A stretch of DNA of 64,000 nucleotides from Meloidogyne chitwoodi. Taxonomy: Eukaryota > Nematoda > Chromadorea > Rhabditida > Meloidogynidae. The notes beneath the pieces were generated by a model. The model did no database searches, had not been told where the DNA came from, and saw only the letters and a list, made by a program, of their open reading frames with translations. Position 1 is the first letter of the stretch; the number at the start of each line of letters is the position of its first letter. Positions 36,583 through 46,700 of this stretch are shown here, one piece after another. The position numbers were made by a program, and so were the translations under genes. The stretch is from NCBI GenBank assembly GCA_015183035.1, contig JACZZP010000013.1, positions 434,001-498,000 on the forward strand, read 5' to 3'.

Positions 36583-37433
36583 TAAGATAAAATGTTTTTT
36601 TTTAAATTATGTACACTTGACTAGACACTTTTGATTTTAATTTAATTTATATAACTCTAATTATAAGGACATTTTGGAGATATCCCTTTTTGTCGTCCTT
36701 ATAATTAGAATTTATATTTAAATTTGTTTAATATTCTCATTAAAAATTAATTTTTTTTAACACTCATAATATCCTTTTTTATAAATTGATATTTTTGATA
36801 AAATTTAAATAAAAATTTAAATTATGAAAATTCCCTGATCCTTCCTTTTCTATAAATATATTCAAATTATTTCTACAATTCTATCATATTTTTTTATAAA
36901 ATACAAAAAATTAATTTTATTCACCCAATTAAATAACTATTTTTTTTAATTAATTAAATTTTTGACTAAAAAATAAATAAACAAATATTTTAAAAATATA
37001 ATTTTATTTATTTATTTATTAAAAAAAGATTATTCGTACAAATTGTGTAATTATTTAAAATATATTTAGTGAAGAAAATTAATTAATTAATTATATTATT
37101 AAACTATTGGGGGAATTCAAGGCCAACAAACACTACAAAATAAACGTTCGTATCATAATTTAATAATAAAGAAGAGATTGTAGTATATTTTTAAACAAAA
37201 TATTAAAAATAATATTGTGCAAAATGCCTGGGGGTTGAGACAAAGTAAATTGTGTGTTTTTATTTAATGTTTAGTGTAATGTTTTTACCTTCGTTTATGT
37301 AATAATTAGTTTGTTGCATAAACTTCCAATGCCTCTTAAAATGTTAAGTTTGTAAAAATTGTTAAAGTTTGTAAAAGAAAGTTTCAGTTTTATATTAATT
37401 AGTTTTAAAGTTTCAAGTTTTATTTAAAGTTTC
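36583..37433. other. Convergent spacer with hairpin
   Basis: This holds the 3' flanks of the TMEM106 gene (+) and of the cysteine-rich gene (-). A strong inverted repeat, CTAATTATAAGGAC facing GTCCTTATAATTAG, lies at 36655-36715. The remainder is A/T tracts. Confidence 0.55.
36655..36715. repeat. Inverted repeat hairpin
   Basis: The arms TCTAATTATAAGGAC and GTCCTTATAATTAGA flank about 28 bp, 70 bp past the TMEM106 stop. It may be a short MITE related to the TTATAA-type elements or a 3' end hairpin. Confidence 0.55.
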
Positions 37434-38511
37434 TTACTTTACGCCTGCCTGTGCAGCACATTGGCATAACCCTTGTACGTTTGCTGTGTTGAAACCGTGT
37501 TTCATTGCACATTGTTTTGCACCTAATTTTTTAAATGTTTTGAGAATACCTTTGAAAAAACCTTGGACTAGCACGTTATCGGGTGCTAAAGCAAGTCCAC
37601 AACTTAAATAATATAAAGTTTGTTTTGTTTTAAGTCTGTTTTATTAAATGTTTTTACTTTTGTATTGTTCAAACATGTTTTATTTTTGTCTAATGCTTAT
37701 GTTTTGTTTGTTTTGTCAATGTTTGTTTTTATCCGAACGTTTTAATTTTTTATTTAATTTTTGTATTACCAAACATTTTTTATGACTTTTTTGTTTGTTC
37801 TATTCAAAGTTTGTTGAATGTTTTATTCTCAAATAATGTTTTGTGACATGTTTTTAATGTTGTTGTTTAACTTTAATTATGTTTATTTTAAAAATTACCT
37901 GAGTTTCTTTTCACAATTTCCTGATTTTTTAGCCATACATGTTCTTACGCATCCAAACATTTTTTTACCAACAGCCATATATCCTTTAGCTTCATTTCCC
38001 AGCCCCATTTTTTGAATCATTCTATTAATTTCAGTAAATGCAGCAATTTGCATTGTTTCAGGGTAACGTTTAGGGACCATTTTTCCGCCTGTACCATGTG
38101 CACAACTATTTTTTTAAAATTAATGCTTATTTAAATTAATTTTTTATTTATTTACGCATTTGCATTTTGATCTTGTGTACATTGAATTGATGCTTGAATT
38201 AAACTTTGTTTTTGAGTAAAGCATTGTTTCAAGGCAGCAAAGTTTCCCCCCAAAGCTTGTAGGTGATGATGACAACTTTCGATACAAGGGTCCAAAGCTC
38301 CAATATATTTATGAGTACATGGTTCAATCTATTCAAAATTTTGAATAAAAAATTTTAAAATTAAATTTTTACTTTTTTAATAATAAAAAATTATTATTTT
38401 ATTAATAACCTCAGAACAAATACATTGTTTCACCATTTGCGCCTGAACCTCATAAAACAATTCGGCAACCGAAAATAAAAATAAAATGACAGAGGCAAGT
38501 TTCACTAACAT
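37434..38511 (-). CDS. Secreted cysteine-rich protein, CPG4-like
   Basis: Four exons, 38511-38410, 38328-38156, 38105-37899 and 37602-37434, close in phase to 216 residues. A signal peptide (MLVKLASVILFLFSVAELF) is followed by an all-helical, Cys-rich body with evenly spaced Cys: CICSE, PCTHKYIGALDPCIESC, KQCF, IQCTQD, CGLAL and AKQCAMKHG, ending LCQCAAQAGVK. The spacing resembles nematode secreted domains of the chondroitin proteoglycan 4 (CPG4) or DUF19 type; I favour CPG4-like, with low certainty. Lys-rich segments (GKMVPKRYP, KGILKTFKKLGAK) make it basic. No transmembrane helix follows the signal. A TATA-like TATATAAG lies at about 38710-38717, but it reads on the opposite strand. Confidence 0.72.
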
Positions 38512-39354
38512 ATTTTTAGGACTTTTTTCTTTAAAAAAAAGAAGTTATTAATAAATAGAATTATTACTAAGTAATATAACTTGGGTGGGAGCCGTAAAAA
38601 TTGCTTGCAAATAAAAAGACTGATTGGGAAAGGTAAGCAAATGAGAAAGAAATAAAATTGTAAAAAAAAGAAAATAAAATATTAAGACAATTTGGCTATT
38701 AAATTGCTTTTATATAAGGGTGCGCAAGTGAATGATTAAAAGGCGGGGCAAAAGTTTTATTAAAATAAATTTTAATAGAAGAAAATAAATAAATTTTAAA
38801 AAACACATTTTGATTTGTTTTGCTCTCTCGTGTTTGACGAATTTAAAAAATTAAAAAAAAATTGAAAATTAGAATTGAATTAAGTCGTAATTTTTAATTT
38901 GTTTCAGAAAATTAATGTAACAGATTAAATTTAAAAAAAGAAACACAAACACGAAATATAGTATAAAGTATAAAATACGAATAAACACATATTAAACTAA
39001 AAATGTTTCACAAAATATCAAGTCCCATAACATTTGATAATTGTATTTTGTTTTCTAATTTATTGTGTTTTCCGTAAGTCTAAGAAGACATTCTGGTTTT
39101 ACCAAAAAACATGTTTTCACAAAAAACATTCTGATTTTAACATATTTTTACAAAAAACATTCTAAACATGTTTTACAATAAACCTAATTTTCACTAAAAC
39201 TTTAATGTTTGTTAAAACCTATTGTAGTATTAAAATTATTAAACTTTATCAAAAAAAAACATTAAATATATTTTAATAAAAAACAATGTTTTTATTAAGG
39301 GGACAATAAAACAAAAATAAAAACGTAAATAAAAACATTAAAATAAGTTTATTT
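38512..39354. other. Intergenic spacer
   Basis: This runs between two minus-strand genes. It has a series of related words around ACATTTTT/AAACATTCTG at 39050-39300, and nothing that looks coding. Confidence 0.5.
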
Positions 39355-42300
39355 TTATAAACAATTTTCTTCTGTTATATATTCGTCTATATTTTTTGAA
39401 TTTGAAAATGTTGTTTTTGTTTCTGATAAAATTGGTTGCTGTTTTTCTTGGTAAACAATTAAATCAGTTTCTCCACCTATTCTTGGAGTTAACATAAATT
39501 TTCCTTTGTAAAAAACTTGAAGTCGTCCAGAAATACCTAAAAAAATTATTTATTTATTTAATTAATTTTTAATGTTAAAAATAGCCAAATTATTTTTAGA
39601 AAATTAAATAATCAAATTAAAAATTTAATTTGAAACAATTTTGGAAAGAACGAATTAAAAAGGTTTAAAAATCAAATTAAAAATGGTCCCATTATTTACA
39701 AATTAAAAATAAATTGCCTAAATTGAGAAAAATAAAATATTTTTAGAAAACAATTTTTAATAAAAATTGTTGATCAAAAATTAAATTTCAGTTTTTAATT
39801 AAAAAAAATAATTTTAAAAATTAACCCAAATGTTTCGATTGAGGTGTATTCAATTCTTCATGATGATTAAATCCAACAATATTGAGCAAAAATTCAGTAA
39901 ATTCCTCAGGGTGAAAAGTGATATTTGCAAGATTGTTTAGGACCTCATTTGGAGGTTTATCTCCTCCTTTTTTGTTGCAATGTTTAATATAATCTTTGTA
40001 TGGAGCTGTTTCTATTACAAAACGACCTCCTTAATCATTAAAAAAATATTTTTAAATTAAAAAAAATTTAGAAATTAATTAAAACACTTGCTTTATAGAA
40101 AATACTTAACAATTTTAAAAAATTATAAAAAATTTAAAGACCTGTTTTAAGTTGACGAAAAACGCGATGAAAAAATCGACGAATTCCAGCATCACCAAAA
40201 TTAAGATGAATCCATTTAGTTAGTGAAAGAGCAAAAATTATTTCAAACTCTTCATTCACCTGTTGTTAATATAAATTTAAAGTTTATTTAAAAATTGATT
40301 GAAGAAAATAAAAGAAAATATAACTGTATTAATCAAAACATAAAAACACATAAAAGATATAAACAAAGACGAACAGAAAATTCACAAACATTAAAATAAA
40401 AAACACAAAACATTACGGAAAAATTAAAACAACAAAAACATTAGAGAATAAACATAAAAACATTTTATTAAAATCTTAACGTTAAAAACATTACGGAAAC
40501 AAATCATAAACATAACAAACATTTGATTTTCAAATAAAAAATATATCAAAACATTCCGGAAACAGCGAAAACCATTAAGACACATAAATTAAAACATTCA
40601 GGAAAAACATAAATACAATTTTACATGTTTCAAAGAATATAAAAACTATTAAAATCAAACATAAAACACATCAATATACTAAAACACTTTAAAATATTTT
40701 TATTTAAAACAACAAACCTTATCCAACTCTTCATCAGATTTGAGTATATAATTCTCACAAAAGAACCAAATATTATCAGGAAATTTTGAACTTGACGAAG
40801 TGGAAGGTGCAGAGATTGGGCCAAAGTTTGCAAGAAAAGATGCAGGGAATTTACCAATCAACTAAAATTAAAATATTTTTAAGAAGGTAAAATATTATTA
40901 ATGAACTAGCTCAGACTCTAATGTACAAAATTAAAAAAAAATCCAAAAAACTCTTTTAAAAAAATTAAAATTTAACAAAAACCTTAGCATCTTTATCAGC
41001 AAAATGACGAATATTTTTCCTCGCAGCACCAATTAAATGTTGATCCAAATCAATTCCAATAACCTTGCGTGGTTGGCATCGTTTAGCCAAAGTTATAGCA
41101 AAACGTCCAGAATTACAACCTAAATCAAGTATTGATTTTTCAAAAAACCAATCTGGACAAAAAAACATAACACGAGGATCATCTAAAAAATCTGTTGAAT
41201 TTATTAAAATTGTTTGTTGTTGTTGTTGAGAGTGAAAATTATTATTGCTGCGAAATTCTTTTTTCAGGTGATAATTATTAAAATTGCCATAGCGATATCT
41301 AAATTAAAAAAATATTTTTTGGAAAATAAATAGCCAATTTAAATTAAAATAAATAAACCTTTCAGCCATCTTTTGTCGCCTTTTATTCTTTTCTTCATTA
41401 ATTTGAAGTAAATTAATAGAATTATTAAAATTAACCATTTTTTCTTTTTCCAATTCTTTTTCATTATTAATAATAGCATCTTTAGTAGTAGTAATAATAT
41501 TCTTTTTAGCAATACATTTTTTTGCAACAGGAGAAGCGTAACGTTGATTATTTTGTTTTGATAGTTGTGGTGTTTGGTGGTCATCTTTTGTATTAACACG
41601 TTTTCTAAAAATAATTTAAAAATTAAAAATATTCCAAAATCCTCTAATTTAAGTTTCCTGATTAATTTTTTTAAATTATTTAATTTTAAAAATATTTTTG
41701 CTTATTTTAACTAGCCCCTTTTAAACCCTTAAATTAAAAAAAAAACCTTTTTAATTTTTGTTGCTCATCTATATTAATGACTTCCTTCTTATCCTCTCCA
41801 TTTTTAGGCTTTTCATCAGGTTTAACACTTTCCAATCCAAGAGGATCTCTCATATTTATTATCCCTGAACGACGTTGTTGACTTCCTCCACTCATTCTTC
41901 TCCGATTATTTTGTAAAGACTGAAAATTTGCTCCTTTTGGTTTGCGTTGTTTTTGTTCTTGATAATTTTCACAATTTTTTTCATCGTTTTCATTTTCTGA
42001 AAAATTAATAAAATTTAATTAAATAATAAATTACATCTCAAATACAACACAAGTTCTGTTGAGATGATTATGAGTAAAAATTTTCTATAATTTGGAGTGT
42101 TATAATTATCATATTTTCACTCACATAAAATTTTTAAAGAATTTTTACTGTATAAAAAATTAAAAAAATCATTTATTAGATCCAATTTTTGAATTCCGAG
42201 TAAAATTAAATAATTGTCCAGTGAGCGGAGTCGAACCCGTGACCTCACAACTTTTAAACCAGAACATTAACCACCTGACCAAAACTTTAATTACAAAGGA

Positions 42301-42586
42301 ATCTAATTTAAATAACCATATTTAAAAGCAAAAAAGGAAAATTTTGATTATCAGAATCATCGCTCACAGAACTTGATGTATTTTGAGAGCATTTGGTGAA
42401 TAAATATATCACACTGAAATAAATTAACCTTTTTAATTAAAATTAAAAAAATCAAATACCTTCAATTCTTAAAGAGTTATTATTGTCCAAAACTTGATCT
42501 AAAATGTTGTCTTCTAATCTAGCCTTTTTAGCTGAAGGTTGCTCTTCAATTTTAAATAAACCTGAATCTCTTTTGTTGTTGTTCAT
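39355..42586 (-). CDS. MePCE/BCDIN3-type RNA 5'-gamma-phosphate methyltransferase
   Basis: Eight exons, 42586-42460, 41996-41747, 41604-41359, 41298-40983, 40861-40718, 40259-40142, 40029-39826 and 39536-39355, close in phase to 528 residues. The N-terminal half is polar and Asn/Lys-rich. The methyltransferase begins with [10 protein letters not shown], then [20 protein letters not shown] (SAM motif I), [20 protein letters not shown] (acidic motif II), [14 protein letters not shown], and [20 protein letters not shown], matching LSLTKWVHLNWGDEG of Me[15 protein letters not shown] corresponds to the LEPQPW segment. MePCE adds a methyl to the 5' triphosphate of 7SK RNA and stabilises the P-TEFb-inhibiting particle; BCDIN3D-type members act on other RNAs. 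The YGN and SLTKWIHLN signatures favour the MePCE branch. The RNA substrate is not inferable here. Confidence 0.92.
40480..40610. repeat. AACATTCCGGAAA repeat cluster in intron
   Basis: Degenerate AACATTCCGGAAA and AACATTACGGAAA units at about 35-bp spacing lie in the intron 40260-40717. Confidence 0.6.
42215..42288 (-). pseudogene. tRNA-like relic in the MePCE first intron
   Basis: On the minus strand, GGTCAGGTGGTTAATG resembles a Pol III A box and GGGTTCGACTCC a B box, about 35 bp apart. The anticodon and acceptor stems do not pair well, so it is a decayed tRNA or a tRNA-derived repeat, not a working gene. Confidence 0.4.
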
Positions 42587-43308
42587 AATATAATTGTAAA
42601 AATAGTTTAAATTTTAAAAAAAGAATTCTAAAATTAAAAAAAAAATAAATATATTTAAAAAAGTTTAAATTAAAATAACTCAAATGAGAGAAAAATAATA
42701 CAATAAATATAATAAATTTCGAAATTGGGCTGTTGTTATTTTAAAAGGCACAAAGGATTTGACATTTTGAAATGCACAGGTTAATTGACGTTGTGAAGAT
42801 TTCGAAGAATGAGGTTATGAGATTGCGCCTTTGGGTAACTGGCATTATTAAATTTGGACATTTTGGAATTTTGACATTTTTAAATTTGGGCATTTTGAAA
42901 GGCAAATTACTGCTTGAAATTCAAGTTGGTTGTGAGAATATCACCGTGGTTCTGAAGCACAATTTTTGGGGCTTTATTTATCCTCGTGACATTAAATATA
43001 ATTAAACACAAAAATTGTTTGATAAGTTTCATTATTCTTTTCTGATTAAAATTGAAACAAAAATTAAAGAGTGGGTGCAATAAAAATAATATTAAAACAA
43101 ACCTTGAAAATAACCCGAAGATCGCATTACCCAAATTCATAAAAATTAAAAGAAAAACTTACTAAAAACAATAAAAACAAATTCAGTGCAAAATAAAAAT
43201 ATGGCTGCGACTTTCATTTTCCTCTCTATTTATTGACTATAAAAAATACATTATGCCAAATAATATAATTTTTGCTAAAATTTAAAAAGGGATTATTTAT
43301 CGTGACAC

Positions 43309-44469
43309 GACAATTGTACAGTGAGAAAATTGTACAGTGGACAATTGTACAGAAGACAATTGTACAGAAGACAATTGTACAGAGGACAATTGTACAGTGA
43401 ATGGTGGTTAAGTGGTTTAGTTTCAATGGAAAATTAAATAATACATACAATAAAGACTAATTAAATTTTATAAAATAAATTAAAAATATGGATTTCATTT
43501 TCTATTTTATAGCTTGCATAAGTTTTTCAAAAGAAGAGTCAAGTTTATTTATAATAATCAACTATAAATCCCCTAAAAACAGATAATATAATATATTAAT
43601 TTTTATAGTTTAATATTAATTCAAAAATTTTTTATTTTTCTTATTAATCATATGTATGTAGTATTTATATAAAATTTTTAATAAAAATAAATAATTTCTA
43701 TTTGTTAATCATAATAGTTGTCATGTCTTAACAGATGTCTAAAGAAACTATGTAAAATAACAAAAGTGGCGAAAATGAAAAGTGGTACGAAAATGAAAAG
43801 TGGTACTTCATTTATTTTAACATATTGGATCATAATTTATAAAATACATTCGCAATAAATTAATTCCTAATTCATATAATAAAATAAAAATGTAAAAAAT
43901 TGTATTAATTGTATATTTAAATTTTTTGAACTAGGCCTTTTTCCTTTAATGTCTTCAAGCGACGAAGGATAGTTTCAGATATAGGGTCAGAAATTGAAGG
44001 AGAAATAATGGTGGACTATAATTTAGAATTTTTTGAAACTAAATCCGAAAGAGGGAAAAGTCTGCTTACAAGAGGGGGTTTTGAATACTATTTTGAGGCC
44101 AAAAGCAGAAGTATGGAAGGTATTGAATTCTGGAGATGTGTAAAGGTAGTTGGCATCCGGAATATTTCTCTTCGGAATATTCCTCTACATATTTTCGGAA
44201 TATTCCTCTTTTAGAAGATAATTCCTCTCCAAATAAAAATACAAAAACATAGTTCCACTTTAAAATTTTTTTATGCATAAATTAAAGAATGATACAGCGA
44301 GCAGGCGATCCTCTTAATTATTTACGAAACATTTCTTATAGATTGGCGCGTCATTAATCTTTTAAAAATGATCGTTCACTGTACAATTGTCCTCTGTACA
44401 ATTGTCTTCTGTACAATTGTTTTCTGTACAATTATCCACTGTACAATTGTCCCACTGTACAATTGTCCT
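43309..44469. mobile_element. MULE-like element with tandem-repeat inverted ends
   Basis: The ends are arrays of six roughly 15-bp units each, GACAATTGTACAGxx at 43309-43401 and the inverted CTGTACAATTGTC form at 44374-44469. The two arrays match unit by unit in inverted order (variants GTGx, GTG, GAA, GAA, GAG, GTGA from outside in), so they are true terminal inverted repeats and not two independent arrays. A FLYWCH-like coding fragment lies inside at 44008-44214. No clear target duplication is visible. Confidence 0.75.
44008..44214 (+). pseudogene. FLYWCH zinc-finger fragment inside the element
   Basis: The 68-residue open frame reads LEFFETKSERGKSLLTRGGF then EYYF and EFWRC. This is the F...RGK.LL..G..Y...W.C spacing of a FLYWCH finger, followed by unrelated sequence in place of the remaining Cys/His ligands. 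FLYWCH domains are common at the N-terminus of Mutator-type transposases in animals. It is probably a decayed transposase piece. Confidence 0.5.
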
Positions 44470-44571
44470 AGCGCCTTATTTATTGTTTTTTTTTCATCTT
44501 TTTTTAATTTTTTAAAATTTTTTTTATAGTTTATTTTATTTTTTTATTATTATTTTTATCTCTTCTACTCA

Positions 44572-46384
44572 ATGAAAGTTGTAGCACTAATTTCTGGGGG
44601 TAAAGACAGTTGTTTTAATATGCAAAGATGTGTTGAAGAAGGTCATCAAATTGTTTGTTTGGCTAATTTATTTCCACCAAAAGCAGAGGAAATTGATAGT
44701 TATATGTATCAAAGTGTTGGAAGTGAAGGAATTGAGGTTGTTTTCTTTTAAATTAATTTAATTTTTTTTCTTTTTTTAAGTTATTTGCTGAAGCATTAGG
44801 TCTTTCACTCTTTAAAAGACAAATTAATGGAAAACCTAAAAGTCTTGAAAACGAATATGTGTTTGATGAAGAAGATGAAGTAGAAGATTTGTTTCAACTT
44901 TTGAGTGAAATCAAACGGTGGGACTCTGAAATTGAAGGTTTTTTTGTTGTTTGATTTTTTCAGTTTGTTTTTTAATTATTTAAAGGAGTTTCTGTTGGTG
45001 CAATAAACAGTAATTATCAAAAAAATCGTGTAGAAAATGTGTGTCAAAGGCTTGAACTGACACCACTTTGTTATTTGTGGGAAGTGGATCAACTTTCACT
45101 GCTTGATTCAATGGTTTATTTATTTTACATAATTTTGAATTATTTTTTTCGGCTGTAGTTCCGTAGATGGGCCGGAAGATACCGGAATGATTTATATGTC
45201 ATTCGATTTCTCTTGTCGAGCTGAGCACAAATATCTAAGAATTTCTTGCCGGAGGCAAATACTCGCCGAGTTACAGATCCCTGAAATTCGAAAAAGCATA
45301 GGGGGGAGTAAGCTCTTCAAAGTGATTACCGCGGCTGCACTTAAATTATTTTCACTGAATTAAATATTTTGTTGTAATTTGCGCCGTAGAATAACGCATA
45401 TACCAAAAAGCCAACCAGGGATGGGCTCTCACACGAAGAAGTGATAAAACACTCCCAATAGGTCCAAGTTTGGCGTGTTTCCAGTAAACTTCGATCCTTC
45501 ATAACTTTGTTCATAATCGTTCAATCTCGACAATTTTGGTCTCATTCGATAGGTTTCGAATAGCTCTTTCGAATGATCTATCATACTCATATTCGAATTT
45601 TTTACCCCAAAATGTGCTTACTCCCCCCTATGCTTTTTCGAATTTCAGGGATCTGTAACTCGGCGAGTATTTGCCTCCGGCAAGAAATTCTTAGATATTT
45701 GTGCTCAGCTCGACAAGAGAAATCGAATGACATATAAATCATTCCGGTATCTTCCGGCCCATCTACGGAACCGACCCCTTTTTTTCATTTAATCGTTTTT
45801 TAATCAAATTAGGGTTATACTGGGTTGAGCTAGATGTGTCGGGTTAGGTTAAAACATAAAATAACTTTGATTGGATTTTTGTTGAGGCAATCTTTCGGTT
45901 GATAAATTGCAACCATTTTATGAAACTGTCTGACAAAATTACTCTTATTATTGAAAAACAAAATAATTTTTTAATTAAATTAGATATCTGCTGGAATAGA
46001 AGCAATAATAATTAAAGTAGCTGCGCTTGGATTAAATGTTGAACATCTTGGAAAAACTATTAAAGAGGTTTTTTTTTATTTTTGTTTTAAAGAGATTTTA
46101 CTTTTATGAACCCTTTTTGTTCGTTTTTATGACAAAAAACTAACCAAATTTTTATTTTTTTTAAAAAGATGCGTGACCATTTAATAAAAATGCACTCAAA
46201 ATGGGGTTCACACATTTGTGGAGAAGGAGGAGAATTTGAAACTTTTGTATTAGATTGCCCACTTTTCAAAACAAAAAGAATTTCAATGTGTTCAGAACCA
46301 AAAATAATAAAAAATAGTTTTGATGAAAATGTTGCACCTGTAGCTTTTTTACGGTTAGAAAATTTAAAATTAGTTGAAAAATGA
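44572..46384 (+). CDS. dph6: DPH6, diphthine-ammonia ligase
   Basis: Exons 44572-44736, 44781-44937, 44986-45113, 45984-46067 and 46169-46384 close in phase to 249 residues (human DPH6: 267). The start MKVVALISGGKDSCFNMQRC holds the PP-loop SGGKDS that binds ATP. ANLFPPKAEEIDSYMYQSVG, VSVGAINSNYQKNRVENVC and ICGEGGEFETFVLDCPLF are the remaining signature blocks of the family. The enzyme performs the last, ATP-dependent amidation of diphthine to diphthamide on elongation factor 2 in the cytosol. It is the first of four closely spaced + strand genes. The 870-bp third intron carries a 614-bp inverted-repeat element. The last exon is followed by GAATAAAT about 40 bp past the stop. Confidence 0.95.
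45158..45771. mobile_element. 614-bp inverted-repeat element in DPH6 intron
   Basis: The arms 45158-45313 and 45616-45771 are 156 bp each and virtually perfect complements (starting GTTCCGTAGATGGGCCGG). They enclose a 302-bp centre with no coding content. The GC content is clearly above the surroundings. No convincing target duplication is seen. It is a MITE-type or solo foldback element, evidently recent. Confidence 0.9.
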
Positions 46385-46700
46385 ATTGTTTAAATTTTTA
46401 TTGTTATTATTATTTTTTGATAAATGAATAAATATTATTCTTTGTTTTTATTTATTTTATTTTAAATTTGTTATCATTTTCGAATTCTACATAATTTTTA
46501 TTTTTTTTAATAATTAATTTTTTTTATTTTAAGATTTTGGGCATCGATAAACTACTGGAGAAGAGGAGTCGTCTTTTGTAGACATTTATTTTTTACAAAT
46601 AAAATTTAGAGGTTTTCTAATTTTTTTTTACTTTTCTAATAAATTTTCTTTTTTTTTAATTTTAGAAAAAAAAAATAATATTTTCTTTTTCTCCCAATTT
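46385..46700. other. Short intergenic spacer within gene cluster
   Basis: 316 bp, T-rich before the next start; possible trans-splice acceptors such as TTTTAG lie at about 46665. Nothing else is seen. Confidence 0.5.

Larger units (their letters stand above)
42587..44571. other. Spacer containing a MULE-like element
   Basis: This lies between the divergent MePCE (-) and DPH6 (+) starts. The element at 43309-44469 takes up over half. Short open frames near 42772-43140 have no recognisable content. Confidence 0.55.

Noticed and set aside
41339..41599. Leu/Lys-rich 86-codon frame on the - strand
   Set aside because: It is a shifted frame of the third exon of the methyltransferase gene, which closes in phase with its neighbours.
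43226..43450. Open frame with repeated FCTIV-like units on the - strand
   Set aside because: It is a translation of the 15-bp tandem units at the end of the MULE-like element.
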